Below, piece by piece: positions 24,501-37,336 of a stretch of DNA of 44,620 nt. Both the position numbers and the translations under genes were made by a program. Origin of the DNA: Phallusia fumigata. Its lineage: Eukaryota; Chordata; Ascidiacea; Phlebobranchia; Ascidiidae. Below the pieces are notes generated by a model. The model was not told the DNA's origin. It worked only from the letters and a program-made list of their open reading frames with translations, and did no database searches. The stretch lies in the NCBI GenBank assembly GCA_008931825.1, contig QXVZ01003071.1, forward strand, positions 1 to 44,620. The letters run 5' to 3'. Each line of letters starts with the position of its first letter. Position 1 is the stretch's first letter.

Positions 24501-25438
24501 TTATGGCCTAGATCTGCAAAACAAGTTAACCCTAGAAACACGCATTAAAACCACAAGATAACGTTACTACACTAACGTTATTTATTACACCAGTCACGTG
24601 AATGCCGTGTTTTGCATAGAAACGAGGAGGTGAAATAAGGTTTGGTAGCTACTCATTTGCAGCGTACCAGTGGTCACCGCTACAACAAGACAATACATGT
24701 GGGGGTGACGCATATGAAGCTAACTGCACAACACAGGTAAGCAGACGCTCCGTGTCAATAGGGGCGTGGCTTTTCTATTGCTTATCTACTAATTGTTTAC
24801 AAAGACAAATCCAATAAATTTCAGAAGAGGAAAAACAGTAAAGTGGCTCAAAAACGATTTCGAAGGGCCACTGCGGCCAGTAACTTTGGTGAAGCATATT
24901 TTTTTCGTGTTTTTTGAATGAGGCTTCTTTAAACTATAAACCCATTGGCCTTTGCTGCACAAGTCGTCCAACCTTTTTGCTGGACCTTTTACAAAAGGCC
25001 CAACCAAGATTGAAACCACCGAAAGTACAAATACATTAGAGTTGCGTAGATTGTATTTCCATCCTTATTGACGATCAATCGGTTGTAAAAATTCAAAACA
25101 AGTATTTACCTGAGTAGTAACGAATCAAGGCAGGGATAGAACTAAATCGTACCCCGGAATCGATATGATATGTTCGACTAACGTCGTCAAAACCAATTCT
25201 GTAGTGAAAAGTAGAGGAAGATGCCCCATCTACGGAGAGCAATGAAAGTCTGTAGCCCTCAGTGCCTAAAAAGTGATATTTTTTTGAATTCAGGAGAAAT
25301 TCGGAATGTTTTGTAACCTTTCGTGTGAGGTAAACACGAACACACTTGCCTCGTCGAACAAGGTAAACCCCCTTTTCACATCCGCTGTCCAAAAGAAACG
25401 CATCTGCGAGTTCACGTGAAATTGTTCCGAAGTAATAT
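21583..25438 (-). CDS. SH2-domain pseudokinase 1 (5' end missing)
   Basis: Exons in transcript order: 25350-25438, 25110-25265, 24250-24408, 24001-24134, 23740-23862, 23220-23376, 22247-22390, 21923-22068, 21583-21756 (stop); at least 427 aa. It begins in phase 2 with an SH2 domain (YYFGTISRE, GVYLVRR, ALIRYYS). A tyrosine-kinase-like domain follows: VALK keeps the ATP lysine, but there is no glycine loop, the catalytic loop reads HRNIRATN (HRD to HRN) and DFG is replaced by SGF. WMAIE, DVWS and CW...RP mark the C-lobe. Exon phases all match the + strand paralogue and several exon lengths are identical. Two donors are GC: AG|GCAAGT at 25350/25349 and AG|GCGAGT at 21923/21922. It probably acts as a phosphotyrosine-binding signalling scaffold. 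The first exon was not located. Confidence 0.82.
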
Positions 25439-25449
25439 CTGTGAACAAA

Positions 25450-27148
25450 GCTAACCTTTGAACATCAGCGCTGTTGATAAAAATATACACCACAGTAGTA
25501 ACTATCATGGGCTTTAATGAAATATGCAATAAAAAACGTTTTCAATCCAATGAACACCAGAAGACCACATATTGAACAACCGAAACTACATTTAGTGTGA
25601 AACTTAATTACAAATATTCCCACGTCTCTGTTGCAACACCTTTTCGATTTCGGCGACGTTTTACGTAACAGTTGCCTAAAGGGAAAACACGTATTTCTGG
25701 CGGGCCCGTTTGGTAGCTTCGTACAGTCAGCGCGATGTGGTTAAAGCAGGCACTGCATGTTTGATTATCATCGCGCGGTAGTGACGTAGATCGTTTAGCA
25801 ATACGGGTTTATCACTTAGCGTTCTGCAAGATATAGTTTATTTTTGTCGGTTTCGATAAGTATTCATTTTGAATCCCCTCTGCGACATATTAGTTGCAAG
25901 GAGTAAGGGAGTGGGCGGCGGATATACCAGCACGGCTCTGGTGCAGATCACTACCGTCGGTTGCATTAACCAAATACCCAAAAGCGACCACTATTTGCAA
26001 CCCTCTGTTGGGTCAGAGTATAAATTAAAGCATACAGTATAACGAAAATGAGAATTTCCCTAAAGGATAATTAACCTTGTTCAGGTGTATCGCACATACG
26101 CAACACTATAGTAAGCAACATTACGCGTATTTCCGGCCAACCCACGACGGTGTAATCACAAAACATAAATGCGTGACTATACCGCTACGTATTACCACGC
26201 GTATTTGGGCAATGACCGTTTTGACTACAGTTGCAACCGTGGACAGGTTTTCGAAACGCATAAGAATTGAAACTAAGTTTTGCATACATTTAACGGTACT
26301 ACGCGGGGTAATAACTTCCTGCCATTCACGAATTTACCCCGATACAGCGCGTGAGCAAACCTGAGGCGGGTCAAGATAGGCAAAACACCCCTTGCGCGGG
26401 AGTTCATGTCACGCGCATTAAAACGTGGGCAGCTTCGGCGTGATTTACGTTTGAATTAATTTGTCTCCAAAACAGAGCCGTAAATGTGTACATAACAACA
26501 AGTTGGAAATAGCTAAAAACGGTTAAAATATCTTTGTGTAAAGTCATGGTGAAATTTTTTACTGTATTTGGTGAGAATTTACAAATTAAACAGGAGCAAA
26601 AAAGCAAAAAGGGGCAAATTCGATTCCAAGCAATCCAGATTTGGTGTATTTAGGCTTCCTTCGTATTATGGTAGGCAAAAAAATGCCTGCTGTACTTACG
26701 TTTTGCCGGAGATCTCGTTTTCACGAGATGGGCTCATTAGTGTCATCATACAACAATAGTGTTGAATCTGTTCCTGGTATGCGTCAAGCTTCGAATTTTA
26801 TGCACACAATGAAGTTTCGCGTAACAACTACTCTGAATTTCGCTCAATTTGCCTATTCTAAAAAGCTCTGCATCTCCCCTGTTGAACCTACAAACAAGGG
26901 ATATATAAAGAGCCAAGGTAACTGCGTGCACTTTCAGAAGCATAGCGCCTAGCATACATAGCCAACTTGAATTTACCTGTCTGAAAGCTATAAAGGTTTA
27001 AATTTACGGACAAAGCGAGCTACGAACGAGCTTCAGGCAGCCAACCGTGGTGAAGTTTTCTCAAATAGGTACACAATGCTGTGTGTAGAAAGAACATTGT
27101 ACATCACATAAAATGACCAGCTTTTCTGCTTTTCAAAGATTTACTTAC
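25450..27148. other. Large 5' region upstream of pseudokinase 1, no clear exon
   Basis: The missing first coding exon should lie upstream on the - strand and end in phase 2. No convincing ATG-to-donor segment was found here. Open frames on both strands lack recognisable motifs. Confidence 0.4.
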
Positions 27149-27224
27149 CCAAGCGATTTACTAAGAAACTTTTCCCACTACTGATCGCGGCCTGTAGTTG
27201 ATTTTTACCGTTTATATTAAACAT
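27149..27224 (-). other. Possible 5' coding exon
   Basis: ATG at 27224 opens 25 codons (starts MFNINGKNQLQ, ends FLVNRL) followed by an excellent donor TTGG|GTAAGT. It is upstream of pseudokinase 1 on the same strand, but it ends in phase 1 whereas the first known exon needs phase 2. Another exon would have to intervene, or it belongs to an unseen gene. Confidence 0.25.
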
Positions 27225-30200
27225 AATCGAGAATGTTTCGACAAAACCAGGTTTCCTACAGAGCAACACAGCAACTGTCTTAAGTAATTAAATGCTGACT
27301 GGTGCGAAAGTTTAATAACAACGTTAAACAAAAGTAAGTTTAGCCAAGATTCAACACGGCCTGTCTTTGAGTCCAACTTGTCTTTTTCCACTGCCAATAT
27401 TTTTGCCCCTGTTTGTTTTTCCGCCTTGCATCATGCGATTGGCGCCTACACGTGAAGTCTTGTGCTACCCACAGATGTACAGGTACCAACATTTGCAGTG
27501 GCAACTAGGTGGTATTGAACAGTGATATCAACGCTACAATTTGACAAGGTGATTCGTTACTTTCGGCACTATTAATGCTGTGCCAACATGTCTATGCGTC
27601 ATGTATTGGAATCACAAGGTTGTTGTCTGTATGCTTTGAATCTGTCGTGTGTGCGTCATGTATTTCAGGATGCTGGTCTTGCAACATGATTCAGACTAGT
27701 CCACAAGCATATCCAACCAAGAGCTTGGTTTGGCATTTTCACCCAAGTGGATGTGCAAATAACGGAAAAGGTTGAAGAAGCAAAAATCAGCCATTTTTGT
27801 TTTGTCAACGTGCAGTAGTGCAAACGTTGGCACCGCACTCTTTCCTTCTCAGGGATAGTCCCCCTGACCATTCTTTGCGTCAGTGTCGAAACCCCTGAAA
27901 CTGAAGTGGCTTGTGGCATATAAAGGTCTGTGATACCAGTGATATTTGTAAAGACGTTGGTATGTAGATTGCGACGTCCATTGTCGCGTCTGTTATGCAT
28001 GTGGGCGTATATGGTGCTGTTAAGATAGCAAGTTAGGCGGGTAGACGTTTTTGACACACGCGGTTGCGTTTGCTGTTGCGTTCTGCACATTTCCGCGCAT
28101 GAAGTTTGTAGAGGATGCAGTTCTTGTATAAGTTTGCAGAGGAAGCAGTTCTTGTATAAAAGCACCTTTGTCCAGTTAAACAAAACAACTACGAATGTGT
28201 CAGTTTCGGACGTCGAAATCTTAAATTTGTGTGTGGTTTCTTGGTGTGAGATTGTAGCACATACTGGCTTTACAGAGTAGGCAGCGTACTACTTGGGTTA
28301 TAGATAATTTATAATAATGAGTGATAAACTTGAGTTTCGTTCTGACATGAGGTTGCGTTTAAAAATATGAGGGTGGAAAGGAGAGGTTTACGTCATTTGC
28401 TTGTTTAGCATCACCATGTTGCAGTTAGCAAAATCAGTTAGAAGATGCATTAAAACATTTAACACAAAACCATGTTTAACACAAAACCATAAGATGTCTT
28501 GAACAAGCTCTATAGCAGTTCAGCAGTGACAGCGAATGACGTAGTTTCTAATGAAACCATTTCCAGTACGCACAGCCGGGTGGTGGGCGCATCCCGTTTG
28601 GAAGCGAAAGTGATTTGACTCCTCGGCATACATTAACGTTTTACGGCTTCAACCGATGCCCATGTGTCAAAGTCACGTTGACAGGGGGAGCTCAAAGTCT
28701 CGAAAGCACCTGAAACTAACAATTGTCACAGTGCATCATTGTGCAAGTTATACCCTGTATTTACCGCAGATGGTAAGCTCGGTAGCTGAGACTCAAGTGA
28801 GTGTGCTGACTTAGTAAACTTTAGTTAATTTATTTTACTTAAACATGTCGATTTAATTTAAATTAGCTTTCAAAAATTAACATGCACTTTTTGCAAATTG
28901 GTGGTTTCAAATGTCGTGTAGGAAATAAGGTAAACATACAAACCCAGATAAGAAATCTGGGTTGCCATGGTTTGATAGTAATATCTTTCGTAAAAAAGAC
29001 ATGTCAGACCAGGACCAAACCGAGTTTGCATTGGACTTGTAGACAGTTGTACAAATAGAGCGCAAAAATGTAAATTAAGAAGGTACGGAAAAGCGTGTGA
29101 CGACTGGTGTGCACCTCTTAGCGTGTCACTCTTATCTTGGCCTATAAACCCCTAAATTCCTAAACAGTTCTGTGTTTGATGGCCCGTGAAAGTTGTTGGG
29201 ACTTCCGTGTAAGTCCTGAGTTGTTTAACCACATACAACTATTCCCCCTTTTTTACACATGCTTTCAGTCAAACTGTAAACAGAAAAACAGTAGAGGGCC
29301 ACATACAACGCTTATCACAAGGAAGCCTTTGCTATTAAATCTCGGAAATCATGTTTAGTAGGATGAAGCATATTGTTACAACGGCCAATTAATTAAATTG
29401 ATTATGGATATCAAAATCGATGTAGCAATACAATAGATCTTAAACAACACACGCACAAGCCACACACCCAGCTTCTTTGCGCTCATGACGGTTTCTAGTT
29501 TTTAGTTTAGTAGGCTGACTAAACCTTTGTAAAAAGACAACAAGAACAACGGTGAACACTCGCTGTTAACCGAGAAAAGGCACACTTGACCACACTAGAG
29601 AACCTCGTCTTAGTTTAAGTGGACAATTGCAGTGATTGTTTGGGTGTGCAGAGCGGGCCACAAAGCGATAATAAACAAAGCAATAGTGACGTTGTTCGCG
29701 CTGCCACGTTTCGTCAGCAGTTAAACCTGCGAAGCACGAAACAATAGACGAGTTAGAGTTTAAGAAGCCCATTAGTCTTTCTCATTGTTTGCATACACTA
29801 AAAAAAGACTGACTATTTGTGGAAAGTTTGGTGCAATTGTATGTGGCTTTCCATTGATGTGAAAAGACGCCCGGATTGCAAATTTGACATCACATAAACA
29901 CACAAAACGTAGGTAATTTTAATAAATTACCTTCACTGTTTGTGTTGTAATTATATGTTGACCTTTCTGCCATTACTTTAATGCATGCAAACATGTGCGC
30001 GTGTGTGTTTACATGACAACGCTCGTTTCACAACTTTCGGTTTAATGTTGATTTACCGCGTATTCAATTGATGCCTTTCAATTGATTGTTTAAAAATGGT
30101 TGTTTAGGATTTACAATACTTTAAAATAACTTCAGTGCTTGTCAAAGTACTCGTAAGTTTGAGGTTTAACGCAATTTAGACTTGGCAAGCGAGACTTCGG

Positions 30201-30814
30201 TCAATAGCTATCGTCCTGTTATTTTAGGTCGATGTGTGCTATGTAATATTGGGTTTAAAAGACAGGGTTTCGTCTAAACGTCACACTCATTGGAGATGTT
30301 TTGTGACGTCAAGTCGGATTGGATTTAGATTAGTTAATCAGACAACACAATCCTTGAGACATTTGCGCTATTTATTGCAAAAAAAACGTGTTGGTCACCT
30401 TTTTAAAGCCATTGTCTTCGAGTGTAGCTGCGCTGATTTCTTTGGTAAGCTTAATCCCAGTGCCCCAAATGGCGACCTAACAATCATCATTAATTTTGGT
30501 TGTTGACATAAAACATGGTGATACAACAACACCCATGTATTACGTAAGCTGAAAGTTGTGACCCAATGTGAAAGTTTAAAAAAAGGTGTGACATTTGAAA
30601 AGGAAGTGTGAAATTCTGTTCCGCATTGGACGAGCAGTGGGCTTGGCGATTGCAAAACAATGCTAGTTTCCTTATACAGGCCCTGGTCTTATCAAGAAAC
30701 CTGTCATTCCTTTGTCTTTTTAAGGAAACACGTGACGAGGAAATAGGTTTTTCAGAAAGTTAAGTTCAGTTTAGCTGATCTAAATTTGGTCCAGATATTT
30801 GGTTGCGATAAGAG
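27225..30814. other. Long spacer between the divergent pseudokinase genes
   Basis: About 3.6 kb with no supported gene, RNA or mobile element. A 172-codon frame on the - strand (27665-28183) has no recognisable domain and includes a short internal duplication (GCAGTTCTTGTATAA twice near 28115-28155). Regulatory sequence for the divergent gene pair could be here, but no specific site is defensible. Confidence 0.4.
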
Positions 30815-33800
30815 ATGGACGAAGATTGGTATTGTCGACCTGGAGGGCTCCACACTCGGACAGATAAGGATTTGAGGCAGTATCCGTGAGTTGTTTATCA
30901 CTATGTTTCATCATGTTTTCCACGTCTTAGTTTCCAACAAAAAAGTAAATCATGATTTACCAGGGAAAACACGTATAGTTTCTACACATCGCAGGTTAAC
31001 ATTTCTATCATTAAGCCATCTAGCAAATCATAAATCAGACAAAAAAACACTAAAATACATATCATTTGCCCTTCAGTAGTTCATTGCGGCCTTTTTTAAA
31101 ATACATCTTATCTCATTGCGTTGCAACAAAATACCAATAATTCACACTCATAAAAAAGCTGTATCGCAGATGGTATTATGGTGCAATGTCGAGATCGGAG
31201 GCTGAAAACCACCTTCTCCGCGAAGGCAGACAGGAGGGAACTTTCCTTATACGTGATGCTTCGCCAGGAACAGGTAAAACCCAGACATGGCACAGTGACC
31301 CCTCCAAGATTCGAGACGATTCTTTGTGTGAACTTTTGCCACTTGTGTTGAGTCATTGTGTTGTTACACGCAACCAGATGACGTGGCAATTGCAATCTCA
31401 CCGTTGCAATTCATTTAGAGGTTTCGTTTCTTCCAAGTCTTAACCAGTTGTCGTTAACGAGAGCGCGGAAAAACCACTTTTTCCAAATGTAGTGTAATGA
31501 CGTGCCAAACTAAATTTAAACATTTTAATGGAGCGCCTTTCGTCCATAAAGAGTGAGTTGCAAACGCGCCTTCTAAAGTAGCAGAGTGTGAATATTAAGT
31601 AATGTAAGCTAAGTTTATTCAATGTGGGCAATATATGGGGAATGTGAGCAAGGTGGTAAAGGCGTGGGCAAATTTTCCGAATGTATCATGTAAATACGTC
31701 ACGGTGATAAAAATTGTGAGGCGTACGTACATAGGAGTCAGAGATAATTTGTTTCGAATAGAATTTACCACTGAAGCTAGAGCACCTATCCCGATTTCCT
31801 ACTTACCAAACTTGACATTTGAAAGAAATCCCACCACAAAAATGTTGCTTCCACTCATGTTGACTTACGTAACTGACTTGCTCGTACGCCATTTTAGCTT
31901 TCAACACCGGCGGTTTCGTATAGAAGTAATGCGTGCTTCTTTGCCAACCTTATGGTTATTTTATCATATGTACAGCCGTAAGTTTACGTAGATGTATAAT
32001 GTCGAATACGGCAGTAAACACAAATAACAACAGATCACTATTTTTGTGAAGTGGCAGACCCGTTCAGACTATCGGTTTTGGAATGGAGAAACGGGGCGTG
32101 CAACATTGTGCATTACAAGGTCGAAGTGAATATTCTCGGGAAATATTATCTCGATCCACTGAAAACATTTCCCACCCTGGAACGCTTGGTTTGTTACTAC
32201 AGAGGTAATTTTCATTAAGCACTCTATTGTCAAGCTTTTCAAACTGAAACTGCTTTTTTGGTTGCTGTATTCGACTTGAGCCAATTTGTCTAAATTTCGG
32301 CAGAATGTTTTTTTCAGATTATGCAACAGAAATGAAGACCCGTCTATCGTCTGCCTGCTCGCGCGGTAACAGAACCAACATTTCAGGTCTGGAAATAAGC
32401 AGGGACAAGCTGGCTTTTGTCGAGAAGATCTCGTCGCACCGTGACAAGCTCACTGAAGTGTGGAAAGGTAACAGGATAAAATATCCCTGTTATCAAAAAT
32501 GCACAAGCGCCAAAACCACAAGTTATGGCAAACTGTTAGGAAACCTTTTGTTTTTCCTCGTTGAAAATCGTTGTTGTTGGTGGGGCAACCCAACCGTTGG
32601 ATCGCATTTCCCCGCTTTGTGCTTCTCCCGCACTAGAAATTGAGCGACATAAGTTAAATTGTTTTTAAATTCAGAAGGAAAATTCTCTATTCTTTGCCTT
32701 CAGCAAAACTGCATGACTTACGAGAAACCCAGGTGGCTGTAAAAAAACAGAACAATGGAGGACAAGAGGCTGGCGAGAGGCTTCTGGATGAGGCGTCGGC
32801 GTTAAGGATCCTTAATCACGACAACATTACTCGGATACTTGGTGTGGTAGGTGAAGTTTGCAATAATCAATGCATACATATGCCTTTAAACGTAGTTTCA
32901 TACGAGTATTAAACATAGTTTTACACGTTTTGTTCCCGTAGAAAGTAAACTAAAAAAACTCTAGAAGTTACCCAATAAATACCACAACCAGCAACAGATC
33001 AAAACAACTTTTGCAACAAAATACGGTATTTTAACACCATTTACCCTTTATTGTAGGTGACGTCATACCCAGTCTGTGTTGTGACGGAGTTCCAAACCAA
33101 TTTGGACATGCTTGACTTTTTGTTAAAGATCGACTGCTATGAAACCGCCTACCCAACTCTTTTGCTGATGGCTCGTCAGGTATATCATACGGGATACGTT
33201 GAAAGAGAATGCGGGCAAAGTGTACAGGCATTTCTGATTTAATAAGATGTTCTATAAATCATAACCGTAATCCAAAATTTCATGTTTTACTAACTTACGA
33301 TTAAGGCAACGCATTTACGTTTAGGCAGAAGAATACCATTTACAAGAATGCACGCGTGCGCCAGAACCGGATAATCATTAACCTTAGAGCAAACGTAGTT
33401 CGCCATTCAGCGCCACAAAACCTATTGTTGCACAGAACACGTTTTGTTTACGACTAAGTGTGTCTTTCGTTTCAAGGTTGCTTCTGCGCTGCAACACGTT
33501 GGAGGAATGATGTTTGTTCACAGAAACGTACGAGCCAACAACATTCTTGTCGACAACAATCTACAGTGCAAATTGTCTGGTTTTAGCTTCGCAAGAAGTG
33601 TCAACGAGCATGGCTACTATTTTACCACTGACGGTATATTGAAATTGGATTAGCTGCTAAAGCTTTGTAGTAAAAAATCTAGTTTTATTATAGATCTTTG
33701 AAACGTTTTTTTCACTCGTTTTGTCTCTTTTGTCTTGTATTTTGTGTCAGCTGCAAATCCATTTAGGAAATCATTTTGTCTGCAATTTATTTAAATTTGC

Positions 33801-34762
33801 AAGGGAAAAACAGTCGATTAGTTGATTTTATATTTTCAACAGATGATCCGCCTTTTGACCCGCAAATGTACCGCTGGATGGCAATCGAGGGTGCGGTGGA
33901 GCGCAGGTTCTCAACGGCATCCGATGTTTGGTCATTCGCCGTCTTCCTTCACGAGCTTTACACAAAGGGAGAGATGCCTTATGCCGGTTTGTTACATGTA
34001 AAATCCATCCCATTTTTAACGGCTTTTAATCTACAAACACAGCACCACTAATGTCTATCATTTCACGTGGGAAAAGTATAATATGTAAATGCTAAAAATC
34101 GATTTTGCCTGATAATAGCATCTTCAGCTCTATTATAGTCTATCCGAAACTGGAATCGTCTGTATAAGGCAAATTTGAATTAGGAAGATTTCTCCACTAA
34201 CTTCCCTAAACTTTGTTGTTAAATACAGATGTTCTGGCTCCTCATGTTGTTAATGCGGTGAGCGGCGGAATTCGTTTGCAGCAGGACGGATCTATTCCTG
34301 CGTCAGTTTACTCGATCATGACAAAGTGTTGGACACAAAAACCTGAACACAGACCTGACTTCGCCTACATTATTGTAAGTCAAATTACGTGAGCAAATAA
34401 ACGTTAAGAGTACGAGCAGCACGGCTGTGCAATAAATACAAGGACATGATATAATTTTGTAGGTTGTTTCATTTTTCCTTTTTAGTGGCACCGGTATCAT
34501 TCCGCTATTACCCAAAAAACTCCAACCCTTGCAAGCATTTTGTTAACCGACATTTAATATTTTGCACTCGTACTTCATACATTTTACCAGGGTGTGTTTC
34601 CACAAAATATGAATGTGACCATAACAGCGGCATTTTTAGGGCTACTTTGAAACTCTGTACAATCAAACTCAGCAGCCGAGAGCCTTAAAGTTGTCACCGG
34701 GGACTCAAGAATACCCACGGTATGTGAAGAAAGTCGAGCCGAGAATGTGGGGTCCGAGATAG
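30815..34762 (+). CDS. SH2-domain pseudokinase 2, complete
   Basis: Ten exons: 30815-30885, 31170-31273, 32058-32204, 32318-32467, 32704-32846, 33057-33179, 33477-33633, 33843-33986, 34229-34374, 34640-34762; 435 aa, frame continuous at every junction. A 24-residue N-terminus leads to an SH2 domain (WYYGAMSRSEAE from residue 25; GTFLIRDAS with the phosphotyrosine-binding Arg52; LERLVCYYR). A kinase-like domain follows from about residue 130. VAVK retains Lys171 and the helix-C region has Glu, but the glycine-rich loop is absent, the catalytic Asp is Asn (HRN, Asn263) and DFG is SGF (Ser280). C-lobe landmarks WMAIE, SDVWSFA and CWTQKPEHRP are intact. There is no SH3 domain or membrane anchor. 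Predicted to be a cytoplasmic phosphotyrosine-reading pseudokinase scaffold; substrate and pathway unknown. Confidence 0.88.
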
Positions 34763-36050
34763 GTGGTCGGGTGGAGGTGGAACGAACGTTCGAGGAAAAC
34801 TACGGACATGCAGTGTGCATAAATCATCCAAGAGCTTAAGGCTACCTAAGAATGGAAAATCCTTTTCTTCATATGTTGTAGCTTAGGAGAGTGGTTGTAT
34901 GGATGAACGAACACAAGGGCACAGACGGCCGTGGCCGAAAATCAAAACGTCACAGCTTTAAAAAAACTGCAATGGTCTTTAGCATTTCGGAATTGTTACG
35001 CGTTGAACATTTCGTATGCAAACAGATCCTAAAACACAAAAAAGTGTAAGCTATGTTTAATACCAAGCGCATACTGACTTCTGAAATCCAGCTTGAACCA
35101 GACAACCAGCAAGAACAACATACGCATGTACCCCAGTGGGCCAATCACAGTTTCAATACAGCCACAATGGAATGAAAAGGTTTATTACACAATAGCTTAT
35201 GTACAGCTGCAACTTTTTTCGGCCACTTTTGCGCAATATGTTTTGAACCTCATTGCAACTAAATGTTTAAATTTTCACCAGAAGTAAATGACTACGATCA
35301 GCATTTTAAGTGGGGTTATTTTACATGTGCTACAGTCTCCTATTTCCATTTGGTCCAAGACTTGTAAATAATGTTAAATTTTCTGAATTTATACCTTATC
35401 CTTCTGCTGGAATGTTTTTTGATCGAAAGAAGGTTTTCGTCCTCTTTAACTAGTTCCTGTCTTTTTAACGCTTTTGCTGCAATACCATGCGTGTTTTGAA
35501 CTTGTTCGCAACACTGTGCTTAAAATACATTGCTATTGACTTAGCCACAATGGATTTTTTTGGTTTTAAACCAATGTATTTTACGGTTAAGGTATGTGGG
35601 CCATATGTTGCGCGTTAGGCTTTTTAATCAAGTCGTCTGATTTCGTTATACATCGAGTTTATTTCGTCTTTTGTTAGCCGTTTTTTTTATTCTGCGCAAC
35701 AACAAAAAAATGCTAATCGTATTAGCTTGATAAACACTTGTATAGCCCGCCGCAAATTTGACATTTTGGGTTCCCGGAACAAAACTTATGTCGACTCATG
35801 TGTATATCATAGCTGGTAGTAAAATAACGGGCCTATACCATAGCTGGTAGTAAATAATGTATATATCATAGCTGGAAGCAGCGTGGGGTAAATAAATAAC
35901 ATGTAAATAGAAAGCTTTCATTAGGTTTGAACAGAAGTCGGTGGGCTTCTCAAATTAGATCTGCAAGTAGTAAGCCAGGTAAAAAATTTAAAAAAAGTGT
36001 TTTGTTCTTGTTTTGAAAAGGTTTCCGCGGTAATATGTGGGGTGTATTCA
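34763..36050. other. Intergenic DNA
   Basis: No exon recognised. Contains the small ATATCATAGCTGG repeat cluster described separately. Confidence 0.5.
35801..35881 (+). repeat. Three-copy degenerate tandem repeat, about 30-bp period
   Basis: The motif ATATCATAGCTGGTAG appears three times with small changes (ATACCATAGCTGGTAG, ATATCATAGCTGGAAG), spaced about 30 bp apart. No function is evident. Confidence 0.7.
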
Positions 36051-36221
36051 CACGCCAAAATCGCACCTACTGCATATACGACCGAATCATGTTAGCGACA
36101 ATCGTTCCTTCCCTATTCCTGCCAGTTTCATCTGACCAAAACGACAATGTCCGCTTGCAGGTATACCGAGGGCATTGCTCTGAGTTAACCAGAATGAAAT
36201 TAGTATTTGTTACTTGCGGGA

Positions 36222-36852
36222 CAAAGCTCGTTGCGATTACACCTGGTGTCAATGTAGCAACACAGGCACAAGCGTTCTGTAACAAAATCTAAATCGTGAT
36301 ATAATTTAAGTGACAGCAATTTTCACGTGGCTTTAATTGTGTGTTTACAGAAGAAAACAATGCCAATGGGCAGATGTTTTGTTTAATGGTCATAATTTGT
36401 CAATCTTCACCGGACTGATGACAGGATCTACGCATTACTCTTTAGAACTTCCCTGCTTTCTCCCGCTTTCACAAGTCTTTATCTGTTTGAAGTGTTTTCA
36501 AATGAAAGTTTTGGCAACCTCGCGTAACTGTAGCAGAGACGTCCTGAAAGCAGATATTTTTAAGCCTGACAAATTTGTACCCTAAAACGGTTCCGTGTCG
36601 TTTGCCAATCTTATCTGATTGGCAGCAGACAAATTTTCCCTTTGATTGACATTCATCCAAGCTTCCAGCGTTGTCACAATGCCAACAAGTGACAGGCAAA
36701 GAAATGCAGACGACTACAACAGCAAATCAAGTCCATGACAATACATATGTTTTATAAAGGTAACAAAAACTTGTAATAAAATAGCAAACCTTGGTAAAAC
36801 AGAACAACAAACGTACTTTTTTTCGTCGCATTTTTGGGTAAACGCATCATTG
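36222..36852 (-). pseudogene. Decayed copy of the LU-domain part of the LU-sushi-vWA gene
   Basis: Similarity to exons 1-4 of the gene at 37337-39589: a signal-peptide-like exon (MMRLPKNATKKSTFVVLFYQ), an LU start (TCWHCDNAGSLDEC, versus ICWHCNNARGLDEC in the intact gene), then exon 3- and exon 4-like segments, the last reading RCNRNELC in one frame. The exon 2 donor has become ATTGGC, exon 3 is 5 bp shorter with a TGA and has lost its first cysteine, and the GC donor has become GGAAGT. No sushi or vWA exons follow. It is most likely a partial-duplication pseudogene, though use of other splice sites cannot be excluded. Confidence 0.65.
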
Positions 36853-37336
36853 TAGCCAACATGAAATTATAAGACTCGACCGACAATTTAGCCTGCAGCG
36901 TGAAAATTATCAGACAAGACCGACAATTAAGCCTGTTAGTGGGCAACACTTTTTCCTAACGTTGCAGTTTAAACTTTATAGTGCTGCAGGGCAGAATGAC
37001 TTGCTTGAAACAAGTCTCCATGTAGGTATGTGGATTTAAATTGTGGGCACGTATTTTACGAAACTGGAATCATTTTACATTTTGGTTACGCGATAATGTC
37101 GGGTCTGAAGCTTTATCCGAAAACCAATATCCAAGTACTATTAAAAAAGAAAGGCTTGCTTAACTCAGTAATCATCAATATTAACAACAGTAAGCATAAA
37201 GCTATGTCTAAAATATGTTACGCCGTTTGTAAATCAACTGCATTGCGTGAATACGTGACTATAACGTGAATTTGGGGAGTGAGCACAAAAGAAGGCGAAC
37301 AGAATCTCAAAAAAGAAAAAAGCACCCTTTTGCTGG

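Noticed and set aside
26690-26740. Short hairpin ATCTCGT-TTTC-ACGAGAT
   Set aside because: A 7-bp stem with no U-rich tail or neighbouring signal is expected by chance in AT-rich DNA.
27665-28183. 172-codon open frame on the - strand
   Set aside because: No recognisable domain, no supporting splice or promoter context, and a short internal DNA duplication near its start; probably chance.
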